Assembly: GCF_014651915.1 (NCBI RefSeq)
Contig: NZ_BMXU01000001.1
Coordinates: 186,001 to 250,000, forward strand
DNA from: Parvularcula lutaonensis
GTDB taxonomy: Bacteria > Pseudomonadota > Alphaproteobacteria > Caulobacterales > Parvularculaceae
Direction: 5' to 3'
DNA: 64,000 nucleotides
Shown: positions 1-6,965 of the stretch, in pieces
Layout: each line of letters begins with the position of its first letter
Position numbering within the stretch: the stretch's first letter is position 1
The notes under the pieces: generated by a model
The model's database searches: none
Seen by the model: only the letters and a program-made list of their open reading frames with translations
Told to the model about the DNA's origin: nothing
Program-made: the position numbers and the translations under genes

Positions 1-36
1 CAAAGTGAAGCGATAGCGGGTGGTTTCGGGAGTCAT
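1..36 (-). CDS. 5' end of an unidentified gene running off the window
   Basis: Twelve codons (MTPETTRYRFTL) are visible before the window ends. The ATG is preceded by a good Shine-Dalgarno sequence (GGAGGG, 8 nt upstream). The gene starts 14 nt after the ardA stop on the same strand, so the two probably share a transcript. Too little is present to name a product. Confidence 0.45.
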   Translation of the reverse strand, partial: MTPETTRYRFTL

Positions 37-50
37 GTCCAAGCCCTCCG

Positions 51-614
51 CTATCGTGACCAGAAAATGTGGACTTCATCGAAGCCCGTCTGGAAGACCA
101 TGATCTCGCCATTAAGCGCCATGTCGCGGGCGAGGGCCTGCCAGTCGATGTAGTAGCGAAGCGAGTCCGGAATCTCGGTGCCGGTGTCCTCGTGCAGCTG
201 CTCGGCAAAGTCTGCGGCGCTGCGATATTCGCCTGCGTATTCGTCGAAGGCGGCGCGCGCTTCGGCGAGGTCGTCGCCGAAATGGCTCAAGACCTTGCCG
301 CCAAGCTCGCCATGTTCCTCGATGAAATCCGCAAGCTCGCACACCGTCTCGAATGAGGCGTATTCGGACAGGTTCGCCCCCTCGAAGCCCTCATAATCGT
401 GGATCGCCCATTCTTCCGCGTCCGGCTCCGGCGATGCCGCCAGCATGGCGCGCACCTGTTCCCCAATCTCGTTAGGGGTGGTGGCATCAATCCATCGCCC
501 ATGCAGGCAACCCGAATTGTAGGCCGCAAGGCAGGCCACATAGATGCGCGGTCTCTCTGCTGGCGCGGGTGCGGGCGTTGCCGCATGCGCGTGGGTTGCG
601 AGTTGGTCAGTCAT
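51..614 (-). CDS. ardA: ArdA-type antirestriction protein
   Basis: The 187-residue protein matches ArdA, the acidic DNA mimic that occupies the DNA-binding groove of type I restriction-modification complexes and protects newly entering DNA. The family opening RIYVACLAAYNSG lies near residue 23, after a low-complexity Ala/Pro N-terminus. The rest is rich in Asp and Glu, as expected for a charge mimic, and ends in a YYIDWQ segment typical of the family. Length is close to that of plasmid and ICE ArdA proteins (about 165-190 aa). The ATG has a strong AAGGAG site. ArdA is characteristic of conjugative plasmids, ICEs and phages, so this gene marks the left edge as mobile DNA. A following gene starts 14 nt downstream. 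Function is assigned by family; the target enzyme is unknown. Confidence 0.88.
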   Translation of the reverse strand: MTDQLATHAHAATPAPAPAERPRIYVACLAAYNSGCLHGRWIDATTPNEIGEQVRAMLAASPEPDAEEWAIHDYEGFEGANLSEYASFETVCELADFIEEHGELGGKVLSHFGDDLAEARAAFDEYAGEYRSAADFAEQLHEDTGTEIPDSLRYYIDWQALARDMALNGEIMVFQTGFDEVHIFWSR

Positions 615-649
615 GTCAGTCTCCTTCCCCGCCCGCGTTCTTTTCCCGA

Positions 650-811
650 CAGTCGGGTGGGCGGCGAGGAGGTGCTCAGCCAGAGCGTGATAGGGCGGCG
701 CGCAAGGGGAAGCTGTAGGTATGACGCCTAAAGACGATCAGAGATGACGAAGTCCCGCCCCCTTGCGCGGCGACCGCGCTCTGGCAGACGCACCGTCCGC
801 CCACCTGACTG
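650..811. repeat. Long imperfect inverted repeat upstream of ardA
   Basis: The left arm (650-709) and right arm (759-811) are mutually complementary in blocks. CAGTCGGGTGGGCGG pairs with the complement of CCGCCCACCTGACTG (one mismatch), CCAGAGCG with CGCTCTGG, and CGCGCAAGGGG with CCCCTTGCGCG. Short unpaired stretches separate the blocks, and the loop is about 49 nt. Single-stranded, this would fold into one long branched hairpin. It lies 36 nt upstream of the ardA start, on the side from which ardA must be transcribed. Confidence 0.75.
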
Positions 812-1003
812 ATGGGAAGAGATATTGAGGCGGAGGGAGACTCAGGTGGCGTTGATCGTGAGGGGAAGGAGCTAAGCGTTAAGACGCCTAACGTGCGAAG
901 CGTTGCAAAATGATCGTCATTGAGGCAGCCGACTGCCTTGCGTTTCGTTTTCCGGGCAGGCATTCGAATCACAACGCCGCTTCGAACGATTTTGCGATCG
1001 TGA

Positions 1004-1041
1004 TTTGGGCCATAATTTTATCAGATTTTGGGCCATAATTT
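1004..1041. repeat. 15-bp direct repeat spaced 23 bp apart
   Basis: TTTGGGCCATAATTT occurs at 1004-1018 and again at 1027-1041. The 23-bp period is about two helical turns. The repeats sit in AT-rich DNA next to the putative attachment site. They could be binding sites for a recombination directionality factor or integrase arm sites, or an operator. Nothing in the sequence decides between these. Confidence 0.6.
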
Positions 1042-1101
1042 GGAAGAGCAGAATTTATAACATATTGATATTATTGGATTATTTTTCTCATTTGGCGCGC
1101 A

Positions 1102-1113
1102 TCGCCCGCTCCA
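1102..1113 (+). other. tRNA-Gly 3'-end fragment, putative attR of an integrated element
   Basis: TCGCCCGCTCCA equals the acceptor 3' strand, discriminator U and CCA of alphaproteobacterial tRNA-Gly genes whose 5' strand is GCGGGCG. The T-arm that should precede it is absent; AT-rich DNA stands there instead. A rightward terminator follows 33 nt later. This is what the displaced 3' end of a tRNA gene looks like after integration of an island to its left. Confidence 0.5.
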
Positions 1114-1145
1114 TTTTCCTCCCCCACCCCAGGGAGAACGACGAG

Positions 1146-1168
1146 GCGGCCCGAGGGCCGCTTTTTTT
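1146..1168 (+). terminator. Orphan rho-independent terminator
   Basis: GCGGCC and GGCCGC form a 6-bp stem around the loop CGAG, followed by seven T. No rightward gene precedes it in the window. It is in the orientation expected for the terminator of the tRNA-Gly gene whose last 12 nt lie at 1102-1113. Confidence 0.8.
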
Positions 1169-1180
1169 GTTGCCTGCGAT

Positions 1181-1474
1181 CTAGCGGCCCCGGTCGCGGG
1201 GAATTTTCAGGGCAACCTCATCTTCGAAGCAGTAGGACCAGATTTCCTTCGGCTCCATGGAGCAGATGACCGGGTGGCTGTGGGCAGCGGCGTGCTTGCG
1301 CGCGTGCCGGTTGGGGGAGCTGTCGCAACAGCCGACCTGTCCGCAGTGGAGGCACTTCCTCAGGTGCACCCATTGCCCGCCCATCGCGATGCAATCGGCG
1401 CAGACCGCGCCTTCTTTCTCCTCCTCGCGAGGCACGAGATATGTGACGGATGCTGCATGCTCGCAATTGGCCAT
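1181..1474 (-). CDS. UBP-type zinc finger protein
   Basis: This 97-residue protein consists almost entirely of a zf-UBP fold. Cys/His ligands appear in order as CEH, CADC, CLHCGQVGCC and a His-rich HARKHAAAHSHP segment. In eukaryotic deubiquitinases this finger binds the free C-terminus of ubiquitin. Stand-alone bacterial versions are common, but their partner is not known. The start at 1474 is chosen because a GGGGAGGAG ribosome site precedes it; an upstream in-frame ATG at 1501 has no such site. Downstream of the orphan terminator it is the first gene of ordinary chromosomal composition. Confidence 0.75.
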   Translation of the reverse strand: MANCEHAASVTYLVPREEEKEGAVCADCIAMGGQWVHLRKCLHCGQVGCCDSSPNRHARKHAAAHSHPVICSMEPKEIWSYCFEDEVALKIPRDRGR

Positions 1475-1537
1475 GGGCACTCCTCCCCAGACAGAGAACA
1501 TAGCCGGGAAGAGCGCGGGTGTGCGGATTTTCCGCAG

Positions 1538-3025
1538 TTAGCGGAAAAGAGGCTCGTCGAAGCTCCTGAGCTTGCGCGAATGGAGCGAGCCTGCATCCGC
1601 CTCGGAGCGGAGGAGCTCCAACGTCCGTAGACCGATCTTGAGGTGCTGGCCGACGCGCTCCTGGTAGAAGGCGTTGGCCATGCCGGGGAGCTTGATCTCC
1701 CCGTGAAGCGGCCTGTCCGAAACGCAGAGTAGCGTGCCGTAGGGGACGCGGTAGCGGTAGCCCGCTGCGGCGACGGTGGCGCTCTCCATGTCGATAGCGA
1801 TGGCACGGGACTGGTTGAGGGTCACCGCGAGGTCCTCGAAGCGGAGCTCCCAGTTCCTGTCGTCAGTGGTCACGACCGTCCCTGTACGGAGGTGCCGCTT
1901 GAGCTCCCGCCCCGAGAAACCGGTCTCTTGCTCGACAGCGGCGGTGAGGGCGAGCTGCACCTCGGCGATCGTTGGCAGTGGGACGGCCGGGGGCAGGGCG
2001 TGGTCAAGGACGTGATCTTCCCGCAGGTAGGCGTGGGCGAGGACGTAGTCGCCAAGCTGCTGCGTCCGGCGCAGGCCGCCGCAATGGCCGATCATCAGCC
2101 AGACATGGGGACGAAGGACGGCGAGATGGTCCGTGATCGTCTTGGCGTTGGACGGACCGACGCCGATATTGACGAGGGTGACACCGCGATTGCCCTTCCG
2201 CACGAGGTGATAGCTCGGCATCTGCGGGGCTTTTTCCAGCGGATCACGGGAAGGCTTGCCGTCGGCCTTGGTGATCCGGTCACCGGGCTCGACCAGACGC
2301 TCGGCCCTGCCGGCTTTCACCTCTTCGAGCCCCCATTCGACGAACTCATCGACATAGCGCTGGTAGTTCGTGAACAGTATATAAGGCTGGAAGTGCTCCG
2401 GACTCGTCGCAGAATAGTGGCGGATGCGGTTCAGGGAGTAGTCCACCCGTTCCGCGGTGAAGAGCGCAAGGGGCGATGGGCCGCTGCGGTTCAGGATCTG
2501 CTTGCCGTCGACGATGTCGTCATTGGTGGAGACGAGGTTCGGCGTGAAGAAGAAGTTCTGGATCTGGTTGCGCTGCTCCGTCGTCAGGGTGGCCGTGGCG
2601 GCTTCGAGCGCGAAGGAGAGCGGGATCGGACGGTTCGACAGGCCGACCTTGATCGTGGCGGAGAAGCGCTTCTGGATCTTGTCGAGCTGGCGCATGAAAT
2701 ACTGCCGGAACAGCGCAGGCTGGGTCACCGTGGTGCCGAACAGGTGGCGCGACGCGATGCGGCCGAGAGCGAGGCTCGAGGTCATCGTTGCCTGCTCAGC
2801 CGGGATGGCGACGGTGAGGGCCGGGTAGACGCCGTGGAGGTCGTCCTGCGGATCGAGTGATCCGTCTGCGAACTTCTCGAAGCGGTCCTTGATGATGCCG
2901 ACCTGCTGCTCGTAGAGTTCGATCAGGCGGTCGGCGGCCTCTGCGGGCGTTTCGACAATCTCGCCGCCCTGCAGAATGAGGGGGCCGTTGGAGTCAGGTA
3001 GGTTCACGTGCGTATCGTCCGTCAT
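1538..3025 (-). CDS. amn: AMP nucleosidase
   Basis: Hydrolyses AMP to adenine and ribose 5-phosphate, tuning the adenylate pool in the cytoplasm. The 495 residues match the two-part family layout (E. coli Amn is 484 aa). The N-terminal AMP-binding regulatory domain covers roughly residues 20-190, and a nucleoside-phosphorylase-like catalytic domain follows. The catalytic half contains GHCGGLR near residue 315 and the purine-phosphorylase signature DMESATVAA, with D412 and E414. The start codon overlaps the stop of the upstream oxidoreductase as ATGA, so the two are translationally coupled. The pairing has no obvious metabolic logic. Confidence 0.93.
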   Translation of the reverse strand: MTDDTHVNLPDSNGPLILQGGEIVETPAEAADRLIELYEQQVGIIKDRFEKFADGSLDPQDDLHGVYPALTVAIPAEQATMTSSLALGRIASRHLFGTTVTQPALFRQYFMRQLDKIQKRFSATIKVGLSNRPIPLSFALEAATATLTTEQRNQIQNFFFTPNLVSTNDDIVDGKQILNRSGPSPLALFTAERVDYSLNRIRHYSATSPEHFQPYILFTNYQRYVDEFVEWGLEEVKAGRAERLVEPGDRITKADGKPSRDPLEKAPQMPSYHLVRKGNRGVTLVNIGVGPSNAKTITDHLAVLRPHVWLMIGHCGGLRRTQQLGDYVLAHAYLREDHVLDHALPPAVPLPTIAEVQLALTAAVEQETGFSGRELKRHLRTGTVVTTDDRNWELRFEDLAVTLNQSRAIAIDMESATVAAAGYRYRVPYGTLLCVSDRPLHGEIKLPGMANAFYQERVGQHLKIGLRTLELLRSEADAGSLHSRKLRSFDEPLFR

Positions 3026-4308
3026 TTCAGGGCGCGCGCTTTCTTCGCCATGGCTTTCTGCCCACGGATGAAAGCAGCGAGGATGTTCATGTTCTCGACA
3101 GGCTCTTTCCCGTCGGCGATGCGCGCAATGTTTTCGTAAAAGAAGGCCATGACCGCGAAGCCGTTGAGGGTCTTCATGATCTTGAGCGGTGAGTGCGGTC
3201 CTAAAATGCCAGGTCCAATTCGGAGGTTCTTCTCATAGGACTTCACCGCGTCGACTTCACCGCTTAAAAGCTGGTTGGGAAACTCCGGTTTGACGCAGAG
3301 CGGCCGTGCAATCCCGATGATGTCGCAGGCGCCGCTTTCGAGGGCTTCGTTCATCCCCTGCCGGCTGCGGAAACCGCCGGTGACCATGAGCGGCATGTTC
3401 GTGCGTGCACGGACGGCTTCAGCGAATTCGAGGAAGTAGGCTTCGCGCTTTTTGGTGCTTTCGGCTTTCTTTTCCTCGTAGCGCTTCTCCATGCCTTCCA
3501 TGTCCATCATGGCCGGCTGCTCGTAGCTGCCGCCGGAGATTTCGAGGAGGTCGACGCCGGAATCCTCGAGCCATTCGGCGACCTGGAGGCTGTCCTCCGT
3601 GGTCAGGCCACCTTTCTGGAAATCCGAGGAATTGAGCTTGACCGAGAGGATGAAGTCCTCGGGAAGCTCCGCGCGGATTCGGTCGACGATGGTCATCAGC
3701 ACCTTGGCGCGGTTTTCGAGCCTGCCGCCATAGCGGTCGGCGCGGTGGTTCGTCAGGGGGCTGAGGAAGCTGGAGAGAAGGTAACCGTGGGCGGAATGGA
3801 CCTGCACGCCGGAGAAGCCTGCCTCCGAAGCGACATGGGCGGCCTGGACAAACTGGCCGATGACCGTGTCGATCTGGGCCGAGGTCATCGAGCGCGGCTC
3901 ACCGAAATTGTTGCCGGGAAGATCGACCTTCACCGCGGAAGGGGCCAGGGGCCGGGTGTTGACGAGGATCGGCGTCTGGCGGCCTGCGTGGCTGAGCTGC
4001 ATGATCGCGCGGGCGCCGTCCTGCTGCGCCGACCGGGCGAAGCGGCGGAAGAGGTCCATGGACGGCCCGCCGGGCTTCCTGTCGATGACGATGTTGCCTG
4101 GGTGCTCGAGATGCTTGCGGTCGACCTGGACGTTGCCCGTGATGATGAGACCGGCCCCGCCCCTCGACCAGCGCTCGTAAAGTCGGAAATGCCGTTCGTT
4201 GGGCATCAGGTCGCTGTTCGCGAGCTGTTCGGTCATGGCCGCCTTGGCGAGGCGGTTCTTCAGCGTCGTGCCGCAGGGGAGGCGGAATTTGTCAGCAATC
4301 GTGGTCAC
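3022..4308 (-). CDS. Old-yellow-enzyme family NADH:flavin oxidoreductase
   Basis: A 428-residue TIM-barrel FMN enzyme that reduces activated C=C bonds with NAD(P)H. Visible family motifs are QLSHAGRQT in the first third, then VHSAHGYLLSSFLSP and the NHRADRYGG block, the conserved FMN and substrate region of the OYE/dienoyl-CoA reductase superfamily. There is no C-terminal FeS/FAD extension, so it is the short single-domain type and not a 2,4-dienoyl-CoA reductase. It overlaps fghA by 4 nt upstream and amn by 4 nt downstream, making an fghA-OYE-amn operon. The substrate cannot be read from sequence; an electrophile reductase role fits the neighbouring formaldehyde enzymes. Confidence 0.88.
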   Translation of the reverse strand: MTTIADKFRLPCGTTLKNRLAKAAMTEQLANSDLMPNERHFRLYERWSRGGAGLIITGNVQVDRKHLEHPGNIVIDRKPGGPSMDLFRRFARSAQQDGARAIMQLSHAGRQTPILVNTRPLAPSAVKVDLPGNNFGEPRSMTSAQIDTVIGQFVQAAHVASEAGFSGVQVHSAHGYLLSSFLSPLTNHRADRYGGRLENRAKVLMTIVDRIRAELPEDFILSVKLNSSDFQKGGLTTEDSLQVAEWLEDSGVDLLEISGGSYEQPAMMDMEGMEKRYEEKKAESTKKREAYFLEFAEAVRARTNMPLMVTGGFRSRQGMNEALESGACDIIGIARPLCVKPEFPNQLLSGEVDAVKSYEKNLRIGPGILGPHSPLKIMKTLNGFAVMAFFYENIARIADGKEPVENMNILAAFIRGQKAMAKKARALK

Positions 4309-5138
4309 GCAAAGAGCTCTTGCCGGTGATGACGGACATGGTCGTCCATGAACGTCGAGATGAAGTAATAGCTGTGGTCATAGCCCGGTTGCCGCCGGAG
4401 GGTATAGGCCTGCCCGGCGGTGCGGGCCGCATCTTCGAAGATGCCATGAAGGAGCTGTTCGGCCAGGAACTGGTCGTCCGTCCCCTGATCGATGAGGATG
4501 TGTGCCTGAGATGGCTGGCGTCCGACGAGGATTGCGGCGTCGTAGTCAGCCCATCTGGCCCGGTCGCTGCCAAGATAGGCGGTAAAAGCCTTCTCCCCCC
4601 AAGGACACTGACTGGGCGCGGAGATCGGGGCGAAGGCGGAGCAGGTCTTGTAGAGGTCGGGGTTCTTGAGGTGCAGGGTAAGGGCGCCGTGCCCGCCCAT
4701 GGAGTGGCCGAAAATGCCCTGCCGTGCTTCTGCGACCGGGAAGCTGTCGGTGACGAGCGTCTGCAGTTCGTCCGTGATATAGCTGTCCATGCGGTAATGC
4801 TTCGACCACGGAGCTTGGGTCGCTGTCAGGTAGAAGCCTGCGCCCTGACCGAGGTCATAGCCCTCGTCATCGGGGACCCCTTCGCCCCGCGGAGAGGTGT
4901 CCGGGGCGACGATGGCGAAGCCGTGGCCCGCGGCTGCGCGGGTGATCTCGCCTTTTTCCATGACATTTGCCCAGGTGCAGGTAAGGCCGGAGAGATACCA
5001 GAGACACGGAACCGGTCCTTTCTCCGCCTGCGGAGGGAGATAGGCGGCGAACTGCATGGGAACGCCAAGGGTCTCGCTGTCATGCTCGATGACCCGGACC
5101 TGGCCACCGTGGCTCTTGATCGTCTGGACGGTCTTCAT
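4305..5138 (-). CDS. fghA: S-formylglutathione hydrolase
   Basis: Splits S-formylglutathione into formate and glutathione, the second step of glutathione-dependent formaldehyde oxidation. The 277-residue esterase-D-like alpha/beta hydrolase has its nucleophile S146 in GHSMGGHG, an acid in QGTDDQF and the histidine in GYDHSYYF. The N-terminal YLSGLTCTW segment is diagnostic of the family. The start at 5138 (MKTVQTI) gives the usual length and has a GGAG site; the frame stays open 63 nt further upstream without one. It shares strand and neighbourhood with the formaldehyde dehydrogenase at 6966-8072, though pirin and two small genes lie between. Confidence 0.93.
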   Translation of the reverse strand: MKTVQTIKSHGGQVRVIEHDSETLGVPMQFAAYLPPQAEKGPVPCLWYLSGLTCTWANVMEKGEITRAAAGHGFAIVAPDTSPRGEGVPDDEGYDLGQGAGFYLTATQAPWSKHYRMDSYITDELQTLVTDSFPVAEARQGIFGHSMGGHGALTLHLKNPDLYKTCSAFAPISAPSQCPWGEKAFTAYLGSDRARWADYDAAILVGRQPSQAHILIDQGTDDQFLAEQLLHGIFEDAARTAGQAYTLRRQPGYDHSYYFISTFMDDHVRHHRQELFA

Positions 5139-5207
5139 CCCGCGCGTGCTCCGGATGGCTGCTGGCGCGCCCTTGGTCGCGTCACAGCCCGCCGGGGTCA
5201 AGCGCTG

Positions 5208-6062
5208 TCAGCCTAGCCTGCCATTCTGGAAATCCTCGAAGGCCTGGCGCAGCTCATGCTGGCTGTTCATCACGAAGGGGCCATGGCGGGCGATGGGTTC
5301 GCGGATTGGACGGCCAGCGACGAGGAGGAATTCCGCACCGTCAGGACCCGCCTGCACGCGGACTTCCTCGCCCTGGGAAAGGACTGCGATGGCCGGGTCA
5401 CTGACTTCAGGCTGGGGTTCGCCCTCGGCAAGGCCGGTGACGCTGCCGCCATAGACCGCGAGGAAGGCGTTGTGCTCCTCAGGCAGGCGCTCCTCGAAGG
5501 TGGCGCCGGGCTCGAGCTTCACGTCGAGAAGGCGGATGTCGGTGTCTCCCGCAGAGCGGCCGGGACCTTGCCTGCCTTCCTTGGTCGAGCCGGCGAGAAC
5601 GCGAACAGTACCGCCTTCGCGTTTTTCGACGGGCACGGTCTCCGCCGGATGGTCGTGCCATTCGGGTTCGATCATCTCCTTGCTCGCGGGCAGGTTCACC
5701 CAGAGCTGGAACCCGGACATCCTGCCTTCGGCCTGCTCGGGCATTTCGGAGTGGATGAGGCCGCGGCCCGTGGTCATCCACTGGATGCCGCCGGGCGCGA
5801 CGACGCCTTCGTTGCCGCGGCTGTCGCGGTGGCGCATCCGGCCTTCCTTCATGATCGTGACCGTCTCGAAGCCCCGGTGCGGGTGGTCCGGGAAGCCTGC
5901 GATATAGTCGTCGGCGTTCCCTGAGCGGAAATGGTCCAGCATCAGGAACGGGTCGAGGTCGGGCAGCTGCTGCGTGCCCAGCATCCGGGTCAGCTTCACC
6001 CCGGCCCCGTCCGATGTGGGGATGCCGCGGGTCGTGAAGATGATGCGTCTGGTGGTGGTCAT
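5208..6062 (-). CDS. Pirin family protein
   Basis: A bicupin protein of 284 residues. The four expected metal ligands of the N-terminal cupin are present: H60 and H62 in DHPHRGFET, H104 and E106 in LIHSEMPE. Bacterial pirins include quercetin dioxygenases and regulators of pyruvate metabolism, and the family name alone does not settle the role. The tandem ATGATG leaves two starts. The second, at 6062, is preferred because AGGAGG then sits 5 nt upstream; from 6065 it would be only 2 nt away. It ends 69 nt before fghA on the same strand. Confidence 0.9.
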   Translation of the reverse strand: MTTTRRIIFTTRGIPTSDGAGVKLTRMLGTQQLPDLDPFLMLDHFRSGNADDYIAGFPDHPHRGFETVTIMKEGRMRHRDSRGNEGVVAPGGIQWMTTGRGLIHSEMPEQAEGRMSGFQLWVNLPASKEMIEPEWHDHPAETVPVEKREGGTVRVLAGSTKEGRQGPGRSAGDTDIRLLDVKLEPGATFEERLPEEHNAFLAVYGGSVTGLAEGEPQPEVSDPAIAVLSQGEEVRVQAGPDGAEFLLVAGRPIREPIARHGPFVMNSQHELRQAFEDFQNGRLG

Positions 6063-6143
6063 CATGGCCTCCTAACGCGAAGAACATGGGCTGCGTTCAT
6101 GTCAGGAATGAGACGCTGGCGACTGAAAGCTGATTTGCCGCGA

Positions 6144-6437
6144 TCACTCAGGCAGCGTGTAGAAGGTGAAGCCGCGCTTCGGCGCCTTGGTCGTCAGCCG
6201 CTTCCAAAGGGATAGCGGGACGATGCCCTCGATATCGACATGGGGGGCGCTGGCCCGGTTGCGGGCCTGGTAGCCGCCGTCCCGCCACTCAATGGCAATC
6301 GCCGTCTTGGCCGCCTTGATGGCTTCCTGCTCGTCCGGTGCCTTGATCCGGCGCGAGGTCGTGAAGCCGATGATCGGGTCGTCGACCGAAGGAAGGTCGA
6401 TGCCGGTGGCGTTGATGATGACGTCGTAGGTGGGCAC
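6144..6437 (-). CDS. Hypothetical protein, 97 aa
   Basis: A small protein beginning at GTG (MPTYDVIINATG) with no transmembrane segment. Alternating hydrophobic residues in the first third, then KAAKTAIAIEW, suggest a compact alpha/beta fold. I do not recognise a family. It lies upstream of pirin on the same strand. Its own ribosome site is weak, and the region upstream holds a palindromic repeat and not an obvious promoter. Codon use looks like that of the neighbours, which supports a real gene. Confidence 0.55.
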   Translation of the reverse strand: MPTYDVIINATGIDLPSVDDPIIGFTTSRRIKAPDEQEAIKAAKTAIAIEWRDGGYQARNRASAPHVDIEGIVPLSLWKRLTTKAPKRGFTFYTLPE

Positions 6438-6531
6438 GGGGTTGGTTTATCCGGGCTTTGTTAAAGACCTGTGCCGGTTTGGGGTGGGTTGCAAGGGCCG
6501 TGCGGGTTCTCGGGTGTGGTGTGGTGGTGCA

Positions 6532-6621
6532 GTCATCCCGGGACGCTCGAAGACCGGACCCGGGACCCTTGGCGGGCGCTGTTTGGGTTCCGGGCGCTGG
6601 CTGCGCCAGCCCCGGAATGAC
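6532..6621. repeat. 90-bp palindromic intergenic repeat
   Basis: The unit starts GTCATCCCGGG and ends with its near-complement CCCCGGAATGAC. Inside is a strong stem, GCTGGC-TGC-GCCAGC. The ends resemble a REP- or MITE-like dispersed family. A lone matching end (TTCCGGGATGAC) sits between rlmN and the acyltransferase near 33942-33953. It occupies the 264-nt gap between two small genes. Confidence 0.6.
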
Positions 6622-6701
6622 AGCGTAGAGCGGAACGTCGGAGACGATCCGCCTTCGGTGGCTGGATAGGGGGTAGGCGGATCGCTGCCGCGTTCCGCCT
6701 G

Positions 6702-6965
6702 CTACGGCGAATTTACTGCGATCGTCAGGCTTGTCGTCGAATCCGGAGCGATTTCGGCCTTATCTATGGTGAAATGACTTCCACCGACGCCGTTCTCGAC
6801 GAGCTGAAGGATCCGCACAGCCACATGGAGCAACGCCGATCGATCCCCAGACAGCAGCATTTCGCCGTCCGAGAACTCAAGGCTTGCTTCCAGCCCGTGC
6901 TGGCTGGCCAAGTCGTCTCGAAGCCTTTGGATCTCACCAAGGATGATGGGATTGAGCCTGCTCAC
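6702..6965 (-). CDS. Hypothetical protein, 87 aa, coupled to adhC
   Basis: Starts with GTG immediately after the TAG stop of the formaldehyde dehydrogenase, with no spacer, so translation is probably coupled. The sequence has an amphipathic N-terminal helix (EIQRLRDDLASQHGLEASLEF) split here by convention at residues 11-30, then short beta-like segments. There is no signal peptide or membrane segment. I recognise no domain. Its position suggests a role with adhC, but nothing in the protein confirms it. Confidence 0.55.
   Translation of the reverse strand: MSRLNPIILGEIQRLRDDLASQHGLEASLEFSDGEMLLSGDRSALLHVAVRILQLVENGVGGSHFTIDKAEIAPDSTTSLTIAVNSP

Larger units (their letters stand above)
615..1180. 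other. Gene-free element edge between ardA and the first chromosomal gene
   Basis: I find no convincing gene in these 566 bases. The stretch holds a long imperfect inverted repeat (650-811), a repeated GACGCCTAA word (723-731 and 883-891), an AT-rich zone with a 15-bp direct repeat (1004-1041), a tRNA-Gly 3'-end match (1102-1113) and a rightward terminator (1146-1168). Base composition around 1000-1090 is clearly more AT-rich than the flanking chromosome. Confidence 0.6.

Noticed and set aside
676-972. Leftward 98-aa open frame between ardA and the tRNA-Gly fragment
   Set aside because: It runs through the inverted repeat, has a Ser/Arg/Pro-rich composition typical of antisense or non-coding frames, and no ribosome site or recognisable domain.
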